Below are positions 25,201 to 63,889 of a stretch of DNA of 64,000 bases, piece after piece. The stretch is from Oryzias latipes (taxonomy: Eukaryota > Chordata > Actinopteri > Beloniformes > Adrianichthyidae): positions 6,612,949-6,676,948 of the forward strand of contig NC_019872.2 of the NCBI RefSeq assembly GCF_002234675.1. The letters are read 5' to 3'. Numbering within the stretch: position 1 is the first letter of the stretch; each line of letters begins with the position of its first letter. The notes below the pieces were generated by a model, which made no database searches, was not told the DNA's origin, and was given only the letters and a program-made list of their open reading frames with translations. Both the position numbers and the translations under genes were made by a program.

Positions 25201-25592
25201 CAAACCCCAGTTTTAGTGTATTGTGAATTAAGAATCCACCCAGTTCTTTCATGTCAAGATAATATAAACCGCCTGCAAGAATATTTGTAAGAAGGCTGAT
25301 TTATGAAGCCATGTGACAGGCTCTCTGGATTACTGCTGCAGATGTACCTGCCCTTTGCCTTGCCGATGTAAGATACCCTAATTGCTCAGTGTTTTTGGCA
25401 AGCTGGTGCAGAAAATGGACACAGTGTTGTCTAAGAAGTCCGCCCTGTGTAAGCTGAGGAGCAGATGTGGACACTGTTTGCATATGTGTGTGTCTGTGTG
25501 TGTGTCTGTGTCTCTGAGATCCGGTTGGTAAGCACGAGAGGCTGAGGTGTCGGCATGTGCAAGGAAGCAGCGTGCAGGGAGCGGGGCCTGTG
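22210..25592 (-). other. aff4: Probable AFF4 3'UTR
   Basis: Follows the AFF4 stop codon without an apparent coding exon, and is A/T-rich and free of recognisable transposons, unlike the rest of the window. A minus-strand AATAAA (plus TTTATT at 22,229-22,234) is a candidate final polyadenylation signal, giving a 3'UTR of about 3.4 kb. Long AFF4 3'UTRs are known in mammals. A TG-rich tract lies at about 25,484-25,515. The end point is inference. Confidence 0.45.
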
Positions 25593-39970
<14,378 letters not shown>

Positions 39971-40639
39971 GGCCTCAGCCACTGAAACATTGGAAGGAGG
40001 AGGGGAGGAGATTTAGAGGATCTCACAGGGACTGAAAAGTATACTTGACATGTCTCGCCAGCTTAAACTTTTGCGGAATTTGCTTCCAGTGAAGACAACC
40101 TCACCATTTTATTTTAACTAAAGGTTTCTGTTGGCGTCCGGTTGGCTGGAAGCGTAACAAGAGTTTCTCAACTTTACTCGGAGGTACTGTGTATTTCCTT
40201 AGAGTGGAGACAAATCTGACTAAGGGAGGGGAGGTGGCGGCTTATCTAAGGGAGATACCACATCTGCAAACTGCAGGGGGGTCGCAGGCTGGGTAACATG
40301 ACAGTGGGAAGCAGCTTTTGTTCCCGGCAGTTTTTAAAACACAAAGTAAGAATAAAAAGGTACTAGAAACATAAAACGAGTAGTTTCATCTGTACAAGCA
40401 CTTAATTTGATTTATTTTAAATTTCGAATATTTGAGAAATTTCTACTTGAATAATCTTGGAAAATATTTGAAAGAAGCGTAATATAAGCACAAGTCTCTT
40501 TAAGTGTATTTTTTATATTAAAAATGTATCTGTATGAGACAACAATTAAGAAGAAAAACATGTAATTTAAAAATGAATCTTAAAAGCAATTATAAACAAA
40601 AAGAGCTTTGAAAGCAAGAAATCTCACCTCTACTTGAAA

Positions 40640-40830
40640 ATGGCACAGTCCACCCTTTCCCATAAAAGGACATGTTATTTTACACCACAAGGCCTCTCCT
40701 CCAAGTGACGTAACGAACCTCGGTAAGACTCAGCCAATCGCAGCCGGCCATTCCGTCAACAACAGCCCTCCCTCCCCCACTTTGCCCCAAGCACAAGACG
40801 GCAGCAGTGAAGCCTGTTAAAGGAACAGCG
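40640..40830 (-). promoter_or_regulatory. Candidate internal AFF4 promoter
   Basis: Contains TGACGTAA (CRE-like, about 40,706), GCCAATCGCAGCCGG (CCAAT box, about 40,733) and a C-rich tract, unlike the A/T-rich intron around it. It lies about 0.7 kb upstream of the 28-bp exon on the transcribed strand. No first exon was located. Confidence 0.3.
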
Positions 40831-41474
40831 TCCTGGCTTTTAAATCAGCTGATGAAGCAAGTGAAACATTTTCATCATTTACACAGGATGATGACACACA
40901 AGAGCAAATGCAGCATCAACACATGTTGCATAGACGGAATAAGAACACAGCATTACAACCACGTCAAAGGCTTAGGTTAAGATTTTATCTAAAACAAGGG
41001 GAACTTGCTTTAATTGTGCTTTGTATAAGCTTTGAAAGAGACCCATCAAGTAACCACTGCAAAAGAAAAAACCTTTTGGATTAGTATACTCTCTTTTGTC
41101 GTTGAAATATTTACTATATTTACAATGAGTACATTTTTTTATTTTGCTATGGTATTGCATTTATTCGGGATTTGTTAGTGTCACACTCGCCAAACCACAA
41201 AAAAATCTAAAAGCCAACTCCATAAACAATAGTAATTTGAGATGTGTAACACTGACAACTTTAAGTGGTTCTTTAATATTTTATGCTCATTTACTATTAT
41301 TTTTTGCATAAAAAAAGTGGGGAGAAACATATTCCTATAAAGTCTGATCATATATTTTTGAATGTGAATGTCTGTTGCAGTGAAAAAGTATTTATGATCT
41401 GTATCAGATTAATTTCACATTAGTTCCAGTAAAAATCAGCTTAAAATAGTTGAAATGTTTAACATATGTCAAAG

Positions 41475-41645
41475 TGTCCTTGAGCAGGACACTGAACCCC
41501 ACGTTGCCTCTGGTGGAAGGTTGGCGCCAGTGTTCGGCAACAGTGTGTGAATGTGTGTGCGAATGGTACTGTGACTGTAAAGCACTTTGGGCCTTAGAGG
41601 AAGGTAGAAAAGCGCTATGCAAGTATACGCCATTTCCCATTTTAA
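41475..41645 (+). repeat. LINE/SINE 3'-tail repeat
   Basis: The words GTGTGTGAATGTGTGTGCGA, TGACTGTAAAGCACTTTGGG and GAAAAGCGCTATGCAAGT-like text are the conserved tail of a common fish retroposon family. Family name not assigned. Confidence 0.55.
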
Positions 41646-44600
41646 CACATGATGTCACCAGAGACCGTTTATCCAATCAACGTGGATCGGCTGATTCTGA
41701 CGGGGGGAAAAAGTGGCTTTTCACTGCTACGCAACACATTGCTAACAAAGTGTTGCATAACGGTGCAACGTCGTTTTTTTCTCAGCAGAATCAGCTGACT
41801 GCGTAACCACTTCACTACTGTATACTGTTGCATACCAGTGCAAGGCTGCTTGTCTTTGCTGGTATTACGCTAGTTGCTTACACAGTTGAAGAGATGTGAT
41901 ACTCAAAAAATGTAAACACTGGAGCATAAACTCAGATGTAAAAGGGTTAAAAGCTTTTTTGCTTTTCAGGAGATCTGCAGTACTCCAAAGACAAACTCAA
42001 ATACATTTAAAATTAAATCTTTAGCAGATTATTTAATTTAAGAAATTCTTGCCCCACTAATCAAACACTTATCCTTACATTGGACCTGGTTTTGAGACAT
42101 TTTTTATTAATATTTATGTATCAAGCCATGGACAGACCATTACTGGTTGCTCAAAACAAACAAACTACAGACAAATCCTTAAGGATGAGAATAGTGAGCT
42201 ACTACATCAGCAGAAGATGTCTCCACGTGTTCACATGCGTCTTTTGATTCAAACTATGTGCCTTTGACTTTCATTTACCTACAACCAAATACTATTACAA
42301 GTTTTGCACAGCTATCAGTCAATTTCCTGAATCAATTTGATTTCATTGTATAATATAGTTTGACACAAAAAAAATGCATTAATTAATTATTTGCAGTTTT
42401 CTTGCTTAAATAAAATAAGAGACAAGAAATAGACTTTAAGAACTCCACAAATTTCCACCATTAAACATACAAATTGGCTGAAGAACCTTTTTGCTATTCA
42501 GTGAAATTCAAGAATATTTTATTTAAAAAATATATATTAATAAAAAGATAATTGGGTTCCTTAAATGTCACAAAATGCAGTGAGTCACTAGATTTTTTAT
42601 ACTTTGAGTATGAACATTTTCCTGAGTAAAATTAGCAGGAAAAGCACTGCTGTCTGTTTGCCTTTGAGTCATTCTGCATCTTCAGATTCCCACATAAACA
42701 CAGAGATGATCAGGATTAACCTTTTCCTCAGTTCCATTTTTGTCAAGCTGGTAATCCACATTGGACTAAGAACATTTTGCAGGACTCCCTCATTTCAACT
42801 GTAAAAGGGTGATTTTTTTTCAACTGATTCAATTGTCAACAATTGCTGCACACATGTTCGTGTAAACTACTTGTTTTTATGAGAAGCTATAACAAAACCT
42901 ATGTTCATGTCCTGTCCTAAAACTCAGCAAAAATGAAGTAGCGAGGGCCATTAGCATAAATGCGACACGCCCACAGCTGCTTACCTAACAGGCTGACCGA
43001 AGGGCTTTGGATAGTGGGAAACAGTGTTTTAACAGTTATGCTTACATAACCACATTGAGAAAAATGACATCCATCATAGGTGGTTTCTTGCATTTGTTTA
43101 AATAAAAAAAGGGAAAACAATGGGTGCAGATGGGCAGCCTGTGTTACCACCTCTGGTGCTTTGGAAGCAAACCTGCTGACGGCAGGAATTCCACAGTCCA
43201 CTCCAATGCTGTATACTCTCCGCTGTTAGTAGAGCTTTGAGTAATACTGCTGAAGACTGTTAGGAACACATGTCGCCAAGACGTTAAGAACAGTTAGGAA
43301 AAAAGATATATGTGCGAGTCTAAACTTTCTCTGTAAAATATCTGCACTTAAAATAATAAAAAGTTAAATTATTGTCAAAAAAACATATAATTAAAACAAA
43401 TGGGGATTTAAAACTTCAAACTTTCTTTTAACTTTTTACCACCACAACCATATTTTTCCATATTCTTGTTTCAATTATCGTTTTGGTGTTTTTCTGTTCT
43501 GAGTTTTACTCCAAATGACAAAGGCAAACTTCAGCTAAAGTCTCTCTATTAATACTTGTATCACTGGTTGTGTTGAGCTCAACCCCTGCATGCCTGGAGG
43601 GGCTTCACTCAGCAGGTGTCCATTATTTAAATCAAAAAGGCCCCCCAAGCTTTTGCCATTCACAGCTCAGAGATGTGTGCGCTGTGCTCAAACAATGAAA
43701 TCATTCAGACACTTCTTTCCAATCCAAACTGATCAAATGTTGGCAGAAGCAAAGGTAAAACAGTACCGCTAGCTAAAGCTCCATCCGTCAGCATGGGTCA
43801 TAGTGGAGCCCTGCAACAATGATGAGGAGGTGGGTGGTGTAAAATAAGGATATCTGCTGCAAGATTCATTGTGGTTTCTGTTTGTACAATAAGACCTGTA
43901 CTAAATACTGAGTATATACCTCAACTTCAACACTCTGCTGACCTAAATCCAAAGAAAAAACACTCCGTGGAATTTAGTGAAATGTGCTTTAAGAGTTTGG
44001 AGAATTATGTTCTTTAGAGTCAGAAAACAAACCTTTTGTTTTTATTTTTCCCATAGTTCCAAAAAGAAAACAAGCCGGCAGATCAAGGGGTCGGATTTGT
44101 TTAGGCCAATGGATTAGCCACATGTCCAGGAACACAGAAATGACAAATGAAGACAAAACAATCCTGGAAAATTGCTCCATCCTAGGATGCAAATACAGCA
44201 TCAGTCAACACAGAGTATAAGCAGAGCTATTTCAACCACAGCTCACTTTGGAAACAAAATTCAATCTGCAATATTGAAGCTACGCTACAAACAGGAGTTC
44301 CACTCCAAAGTATTCTGATAAGGCAACTGAGGAAAACAGAAACAAGGTGTTTATTGAAATGAATTGTGCAGCAAAAATAACAAATTTAAAGCAGAAAATT
44401 CCTGTAGGACAGATCTGATAAGAGCACCAAGTGAAGCAGATTTTCAATGGATTACATTTTAACAATCCTTTAGTCATGTTTGTAGAAATTTAAAGTATGC
44501 CACGTGGAAACTTAAATGAACTTTGGGTGACAGATTGAGAACTGAATTTGTTCGCTTTAAAATGCTTAAATCGAAAGAAAATTCTTTCTGACACAGACAA

Positions 44601-44854
44601 CACTCTTTTCCAGGAACATTTTCTGACACATCATTGACATGACGCACAACTTAAGCTCGACACCCTGTACTGCAAGTTTCTCAAAAGGTATTTTAACTCT
44701 TTATGCAAATGTCTTCACAAGATAAGGTTTATATTATGCAAATATCATGTCCTAAATCCATGTACATGTAGCCAAACCTGTTTTCTCAAAATAAAAGAAC
44801 ACAAGATTGAGAGCATGACTTTTGCTTCTTTTAAACAGCTGAACAATTATTATT

Positions 44855-45241
44855 ACTATTATTCATTCATCTTCTTTACCGTTTATTCCCTTTCGGGGTC
44901 ACGGGGTTGCCGGAGCCTATCCCGGCCACTTGGGCGTAGGCAGGGGATACCCTGGACTGGTCGCCAGTCTGTCGCAGGGTGGAATGTCCACAATCACACA
45001 TCCATTCACTCTCACACTCACACCTAGGGACAATTTAGAGTTGCCAATCAACCTATGTAGCATGTTTTTGGACGGTGGGAGGAAGCCGGAGATCCTGGAG
45101 GAAACCCACGCATGCACGGGGAGAACATGCAAACTCCACACAGAAAGGTTCCCCATTGATGTAGTTTTTCATGTCCCCCAGCCGGGACTTGAACCGGGGG
45201 CCTTCTTGCTGTGAGGCAAGAGCGCTAACCACTGCGCCACC

Positions 45242-45242
<1 letters not shown>
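44855..45242 (-). repeat. V-SINE with intact tRNA-like head
   Basis: On the minus strand it starts GGTGGCGCAGTGGTTAGCGC, with a pol III A box (TGGCGCAGTGG) and B box (GGTTCAAGTCC). The central block GAGTTTGCATGTTCTCCCCG and the CCGGGATAGGCTCCGGCAAC tail follow. It is a retroposon, not a tRNA gene. Confidence 0.8.

Positions 45243-45316
<74 letters not shown>
45243..45316. repeat. (ATT)n microsatellite
   Basis: About 24 tandem TTA/ATT units abutting the V-SINE head. Confidence 0.95.
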
Positions 45317-45317
<1 letters not shown>

Positions 45318-48300
45318 TTGTCCACCTTTTAAACCTTTTTTTAAAATTTATTTTAGGTTTACCAAACAAGAGCTTCTGTCAATACTTCAGAATTTAAACT
45401 ACCGTAGTAATATACAGCAACCACAATAATAATATTCATCATCATCATAAGCATAATAGATGCGGGATTAGGTTAATTTGCAACTTCCCGCTCCTGCTCA
45501 CACCTAATGGATTCAATGTGTCATGTATGTATAAGTACAAATATGTCAACTCCTCATTAGGATTAATATTGTATCATCATTTTCGTATACATACATAGAA
45601 ATGTAATGGGCAGAATTGCAGATTTCAGCAGAGATCTAATGAAAACTATTGCTTCGTTTAATGCAGAACATGAGCACAAAGCTGTCCTGTCAATATTTCC
45701 TACCCTAAGGTAATATTGTTTTTGCTATGTGAAAATTTTTATAAAAAATATTGATAGGTTTTTAAATTGCAAAAAGATTGAGACTGGTTAAGTGGTTTTT
45801 CTAAACAAGTTAAGTCACAGCACAGATCGGTGTCAGATCAATTAAAATAAATGCCTTAAATTTGTTCCGCCCACAGAATTAAATAGCCATGTGAAAGCTT
45901 AAAGTTCCTACGAGTGAAGGAAAACTAAAGAACAGATGGCAGAGGTCAGGACAAAGTGAGTAGCATATTTTTCTGCTGTGTGAGCAATAGCATTGAGGGG
46001 GAAAAAAGGCTGCCGATGTCCGATTAGATTCAATCTAATTAAACTAGCTGACTGTGGAAGTGGATTCAAGTAACTGACATGCTTTGTGTGAAAAAGAAAA
46101 ACATTTGGTAGCAAAACTGGTCAAACTTAGCTTCTCAAAAACTGTCTTTGGAACATAAAGTTATCCAATATTTAGATAAAAAGCTAGAGGAAATTACTCC
46201 TTTTCAGTTCTCTCCTCACATGTTTTTAAATCAACAACATGAGACAAAAAAGCAGCAGCATTGTTACCTTCAGGCAGTCATTTCTCACTTCTACAAGGGC
46301 AGCTGTAACATCTTGTACTATCAGTTTTTGCTGAATTGCTAGAAACATGCCATTGTTCGTTTCTAAGGTAGTTTTTTTTTCCAACATAGGTAAAAATACA
46401 TTTATAGTAGCTATATCCAAAGAAAGCATCCACCTTCTGCTCTGTCTGGAGCAGACATGGAAATCACCACAACATCTTGACAGGGCATGAGCCGTTTGCC
46501 TGGCAACAAAGGAAACAGCCGCCGCATACATGCCTCTGGGCAAAAGTTAAACAGGAAGTGAAGTGCATTTCACAGCAAGTTGCGCCACAGGGGATTACAG
46601 TTACAACTTACTAATGTAGCGTATGTTTTAGCTGCTTATTTCATAGAATCCCAAGCATTTGACACTCAGCATCTGGAAGTAGTTTGAACTTTTCCAGTGT
46701 AGAGGCTTTGTTGGTTTCAGGAAAGCCAACTTTTGCATGTTGCTATGAAGCCACACATTTTCATGAAAACAAAGCAGCGTGAAACACAGAGAGCTTTTGT
46801 TTCAGAGTCGAAACACGGCATCAACAACTTTGTCTAACTCAAAAGCAAGTGTTATTAACATCTAAAAACACTGAAACTTGGTCTTCTCTTTGTCAAAACC
46901 CTGGTAAATCACACCAAAAAAACTACCATGTAGGTTGGTTTCTGCCACATGAAGTTACATTTGGAAAAAATTAATGTGCTTCAAGTGGAATTTACTGTTA
47001 CAAACGGAAACTGTACTGACCGTCATGTGATGCGTTTGAACTTTAAGCCAATTTTCCACGTGTGGTAAGGATCTGTTCATCCTCAAACTGACCACACATC
47101 ATTCATTATGCAACTTGTCACTGTAGTGTGTGCCAGCAATATTTCAGCCAGGTCTTATCCATCGTAACTTTCTTTTCTACGCTCTCTGAATTTGAGTTTA
47201 CTGGATATTTACCACAGCAAAACACAGTAGTGCAAACAGAAAGAAGCATGGGGAAAATAAGACATAAAAAACAGAAACAACTACTTCATTTAGTAAACAT
47301 GTTAATAAAAAGCAACTTAAAACTAGCATTTTACTGACTGAAGGCAACAAAAAGGAATCTTTTGGCCCCCTGATTGTTGCTGTGCAGCCGGCTCACAGCC
47401 TCCCAGCCATAAATGAGTTCATGACCTTCGGTCCACCCAACCATGAAGTGTCATCCTCAAGTGGCAACTTTGTCTACACCAATGCACACTTCAACCTGTG
47501 ATATCAACAGCTACTGAGAGGAATGCTGGACTTGAGATGACTTTTCTGCCCCCCCCCCAACTGAGGCACATAAAATGGCTTCCTAGAAGAGAGTATCAGC
47601 TGTATCTTTGCTTGCAAACACAGACTTATGTGTGATTTTAATTTGTTTGTTTGTTTATTTATTTATCTACATTACCACCAAAAAAAACAACAACTCTTTT
47701 AGCTTGTGGCAGTGACAGCAATGTCATGTTATCATAAATAGAAAGTTTGTTTATCACCAGAACAGCTGAGTTCTTATGGGGTCTCACTGTACTGTGACCT
47801 TAACGGAAACTCAACTCGTTTCTGACACATGAACTCTCAAATATAAAATATTTTGGGATTTTACCAAAACGAATATACTTTTTTAAAGGAAAAAAAATAG
47901 AAAAAACGTGCCTGCTTACATAATTTCCAAACAATACCCCATATGTTCTAAATTACACAAGCTAAAGTGTCTCATTTGGTCTACTCATGCGCTGGTTATC
48001 AAACTAATTAAAAGCACCGATAAACGTCATGACCTGCTAGTTTGCGTTACAGGAACAAAAACAAAAACACCGCTGCGATGTTTGAATTATACTAGACCGG
48101 GAACTGAAGGCAGAAAGCCAGCAAACGAGTGACATTTCACGTACGAGGGCTAGAAATCATTTATCGGTCAATAGATCTTAAAAATAGTCCAGCTCAAATA
48201 TTGGCTAAAGGCTAAATAAGCTACCTTAAGAACACCTGCATCTTTAAGACTAGCGTCTACGAGTAGCCTTCGTAAGCTAAGCTAGCAGCTAACTAGCTAT

Positions 48301-48412
48301 CAATCCTTTTATGTTTTGAGAAACTTGCATCAAAATTTGACTCTAAACAACAGACAACCGAAAGTACGGCTGAAAAACAAAAACCGGTTTTTGCGACAGT
48401 CGTTTTTCTTAC

Positions 48413-48700
48413 CTCTTGTCTTCTTTTTAGGCCCAAACCATTCTAGCTATTGGAAAGCTCTTTTTTCTTTGTCTTTTCCACTTCCAGTTTTTACACGCAA
48501 GATGAAGTGAGCCAAACGCTTTAACAGCTAAAATACTACACTAAAAGTCTTCCCTCAAAGCGGAACTGTACAACGAGGGGAAAACAAAATGAAGTCATCC
48601 TGCCTCCTTGTTCATTTTGTTATTCCCGAAGAGATGTGACTGATAGGTAACTGCTAGCTAAGTGGTGAGGCAGCCAGCAGGTACCACAGACAGGACTGGA
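48413..48700 (-). other. aff4: AFF4 non-coding first exon and promoter
   Basis: A minus-strand donor (AAGAG before GTAAGAAAAA, border 48,413) ends an exon with no ATG-led frame of note. The 5' boundary is uncertain. It is positioned as the untranslated first exon of AFF4. Confidence 0.5.
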
Positions 48701-50088
48701 TGCATGGATGGCATCAGAAGAAGCTGCCTTCACGGCCTGTCAGAAAACTGTCAAAACCGCCACCCAGCGTCATAAACGGAATTAGAGGGGCAAATGTGGA
48801 GGCACTCCCACGGGAATCGCTTTGTTTAGTTCCTTGCAGTCGATTATGCTCAACTAGATTAAAAATGCTCTCATTTAAAAAAAATTAAAACTCGAAAGTT
48901 CAACGTGAAATAATACACAAAAAAGAAAATATACACTGAATTTAAGAATGTTTAATACGTCTGAGACAAATACAAAGAACGTGATATCACGTATACAAAT
49001 GTTGAAAATGTATTATATAGTTCATTAGGATGTTATGGGAAGACAACCTTTTGAGAGTAGTAATAATTACTGTTGTCTGTGAACGCAACACCATTCTGAC
49101 GCAAAGCTGGCTCAGACTTGACGTTCAGTAGAAATCACGCACAGCTCTCATTGTTCCCTGCTGATTGTATGGAGCCACAGTTTTTTCCTAATCAGGTACA
49201 TGTCAACACATTTTTTTTAACTCTTTTTACACCATTGTTCTTTTGGTTCAACATCTCTAAAGGATCTAAATTCAGCTTCTTAGAGATGCACGGTCTGATT
49301 GTAATTTAAATTTCCAGGTATACACTAAAAGATCATTTTAGAGAAACCTACCGAAAATTAAATGAATCCTAATCAAAGTACCATCAATTTGCAGTCCTTT
49401 CTGCAAGTATTACCATACTTTTTGAAATCCTTGCAGTAGTTTACATTTCTAATCTTTTGGGGCACTGCATTTAGTGAAATGCCATACTTATAGCAGCTCT
49501 CCCAGAAAGTTTTTTTTTCTTATTTAAAATGCAAAATAGTTTAGTAATTATATTGTAAATTACCTAAATTATTTTTGAAGCAAAAAACTAGTGTCTCACT
49601 CATTTGTTTTTATTGTGAATTAGTCCTGAAATGTTAATCCATATTGTCTTTTGAAAGACGCATAATTTCAGACGTTTACAAACGTTACATCCATGTGAGA
49701 CACAGTAAACTACTGACCTTACTATTATATTCTTTCAAAAAGGAAAAACTTTAAATTATATTTAAAATAAAGAAAAATCCCCATTACACTTCTCTTTTAT
49801 CGAGTACTCCCTCAACTGTAACATTTCGTTTTTTTTTAACCTTTTTTACATTAAAACTAATAAACAGAACACATTTCTTTTTAAATGTATTAAACCAAGT
49901 TTTAGTAATATTGCTTTTTATCATCATTTTATTTGTATCCAGAATCCAAATATAAACATATGAACATTTCTCAGAAATAGAAACATTTTCTAAGCAGAAG
50001 ATGCAACGATCAAATACTATTCAGCCGAATTCCTCCCCACCAAACCTGTGCAGCTCTGGTGCCATCTAGTCGAGAGAGTTTAGAAAAG
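48701..50088. other. Intergenic spacer between AFF4 and ZCCHC10
   Basis: About 1.4 kb of A/T-rich sequence between the AFF4 start and the ZCCHC10 3' end. No gene recognised. Confidence 0.5.
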
Positions 50089-50094
50089 TTTATT
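50089..50094 (-). terminator. ZCCHC10 polyadenylation signal
   Basis: Plus TTTATT is AATAAA on the minus strand, starting 32 bp after the ZCCHC10 stop codon, so the 3'UTR would be very short. Confidence 0.65.
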
Positions 50095-50126
50095 GAGGAA
50101 AACAACTAAACAACAACATTCCCTTT

Positions 50127-56110
<5,984 letters not shown>

Positions 56111-56149
56111 GTTAAAATCTGATGCAACTTCTTCTGTGGTGTTTCTTCA

Positions 56150-56175
56150 CAACGAGCTTCCGGAAAAGTTAATGT
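56150..56175 (-). promoter_or_regulatory. ZCCHC10 promoter with an ETS-type site
   Basis: CTTCCGGAA at 56,157-56,165, about 50 bp upstream of the ATG, is a strong ETS motif typical of TATA-less housekeeping promoters. Confidence 0.45.
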
Positions 56176-56547
56176 ATTCAGCGCCCCCAGTGGTAAAAAC
56201 GGATAAAGCTTTTTAAGGTCATGTTCATTTTTTCCCACTATTTTTGAAATTTTCATAACAAAAATTCTTTATAGTTTCCTTATTAATAAATGCGTTAAAT
56301 TAATTTAATGCATTTATTAAGTAGAAATAATATTCAGTGGTTCTAATAATTCAACACAGTTACAACATCAATAGTACAAATAAGGAAATAAGCAAACATA
56401 CAAACTACCTAGATGATGAGTTAAAGTTTGTACTTTTTCAGATTTAGTGTTAAAAATAGTAGATAAACTGAAAAATCATGTAAAAATGTATTTTCTTTTT
56501 TAGCAGCAGCAAGATTGTACATTCAACATTTTGATATGGATTTTAAC

Positions 56548-57165
56548 TAGGCCTGCACAATATACCGCAAATTTATCGTTATCGCGACATCAAACTGTGC
56601 AATATGCATACCGCAAAAGACGGCAAAATCGCAATAAATGGTTACCTTGACCCTTGTGCTATCCTAAGCACTTTAACATTGGGAGTGGGGTCATCTAGAC
56701 CCACTAAACAGTGCTCTGAACCTTTTTTCTTCTAGGATTTGTGATCTTCACTGGTGTCCATGGATTACATGAAATCTTTCCACCTTTATCCACCTTTGTC
56801 ATGGTAGGAAGAACACGTCACTGTAAGGGGGGGTCATCTAAGATAGCACAAGGGTTAAATGTGCTAAAACAAACTCATGGCAGCTTGAAATATTGAATAA
56901 ATGAAATAAATCCCTTTATGCATTTAACCAATCGGAAGGACTCGTTTACGTTGTTGATCAATCAAATGAGCCCTTTTATGTTTGATGTTTGCCTCCTATG
57001 TCGACAAGGGTCATTTGGAGTATAATTTTTATGCTGTTGCATTGAAATGGAAATGATGTTTTTGGTTGGTTTGATATTTGTTTATATACTGCAAATTATA
57101 TCGTTATCGCAATATTAATCACCAATATCGCATATCGCGAGTTTTCCTCATATCGTGCAGCCCTA
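56548..57165. mobile_element. hAT-like MITE carrying a second MITE
   Basis: Left TAGGCCTGCACAATATACCG and right, reverse-complemented, TAGGGCTGCACGATATGAGG. Perfect duplication ATTTTAAC (56,540-56,547 and 57,166-57,173). Same family as 38,295-38,694, which lacks the 204-bp inner insertion. Confidence 0.87.
56651..56854. mobile_element. 204-bp MITE with a TTAA-like target, nested
   Basis: Inverted ends CCCTTGTGCTATCCTAAG and, from the right, CCCTTGTGCTATCTTAGA. Flanks are TTGA (56,647-56,650) and TTAA (56,855-56,858), suggesting a piggyBac-type TTAA target. The sister copy at 38,390 shows the uninterrupted site. Confidence 0.7.
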
Positions 57166-57173
57166 ATTTTAAC

Positions 57174-58430
57174 AAATTAATATATTTGAATTAGATGAAA
57201 CAGATACGTTAAAACCTAATTGTCTGCCAATTTCAATATGATGCCAGTATTACCAAGTTAATTAATTGATACACATTCTTTGTACTATTGTAGTTGGGTT
57301 GAAGTACTGCAGTTTTGCTTGCATGTTTTGTTATGTTTTTGTACTTGTTTATGTTATTATTACAGTTGTTTTAATCTCATACTCATTATCATCATCATTT
57401 AGCTAATTTCTGACAAAAATAAATACAATGCATATTCTTATTAAAGTTGCAATTCGTTTGTTTATTTTTTTTTTATTTCAAATGTTTTTACCATGTATGT
57501 TAACAAAGAAAAAAATAAAACAAAAAAGCTTTCTCATAGGACTGTCTTACGAAAAAATTATTATTTGCTCTGAATAAAAAATTTAAAAAGCAAAATCTAT
57601 GCCTATTGTAGACAAGATCATTTTCATTATTTAGGCTAACTTTGAAAAGCTTAAATCACAAAAGTTTTAATAACAAAAAGTATTATTGAAGATTAGAGTA
57701 CAGTAGAATTTTATTTATATAAGAAGGGGCAGTGAATATACAGCAATAAAATAACAAGTTGGTCTAGACATGTGTTAAGTCTGTTTTTTTAAGTATTGCA
57801 CGGTATAAAAAATATGAAAAACCTTCTAATTCTTGACTAAAAACACAGGCTACTTTAGACATTGATTTTTGTTTTGTATAGTTAACAATAATTTTTGATT
57901 TTTTGATTTGAAATGGTTTATTTCAAGCAATCAAATAGGAATAATACACAAAAAAACAATCCAATCGTCAGTTATACATTTATAAAATAACTAATCAAAC
58001 TTAGTATAATTAGACATAAAATTAAGTATTGCTTGAAAGGGAGTGGAAGGAAGCGAATTTATATAATTCCACCCCTGTTCTACTGTAACCATTTTATTAC
58101 ATGATTTATCAATATCCGGTTCCTAGAAAGCACATGACAAAGATGAATTACTTAAATTATTTTGTAAAAAATAACTTTTAGAAATCAACATGGCAATGAA
58201 GTATCCAAAATATATGAAGATTATGTTACTTATAAAAGTCATTGATGTGAAATAAAAAATAATACTGTATCATATCAGTAAAATAGACAAAACACTGTTT
58301 CAGGAATTTTATATAATAGTTGTATATAATAGTTATATAATAGAATAATAGTTGACAGAACTGGTAAAAACGACTTAAAAAATAACATAAATGTCTTAAA
58401 ACCTGGAGTGAACCAGAACGGTCTGTTATT
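57174..58430. other. Spacer between ZCCHC10 and HSPA4
   Basis: A/T-rich sequence with a possible unclassified repeat at about 57,905-58,085 (GAAAGGGAGTGGAAGGAAGC). No gene recognised. Confidence 0.45.
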
Positions 58431-58439
58431 CACTTGATG

Positions 58440-63873
<5,434 letters not shown>

Positions 63874-63889
63874 GTATGAGCTGTCCCAC

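Larger units (their letters stand above)
39982..48412 (-). other. aff4: Long first intron of AFF4
   Basis: 8.4 kb between the non-coding first exon and the 28-bp exon. Holds a LINE/SINE tail (41,475-41,645), a V-SINE with an adjoining ATT microsatellite (44,855-45,316) and the promoter-like patch at 40,640-40,830. No other gene recognised. Confidence 0.6.

Noticed and set aside
45170..45242. tRNA-like sequence with A and B boxes
   Set aside because: It is the head of a V-SINE whose body follows directly, so it is a retroposon promoter and not a tRNA gene.
45053..45369. Open frames made of poly-Asn or poly-Ile
   Set aside because: Produced by the (ATT)n microsatellite and V-SINE; not coding.
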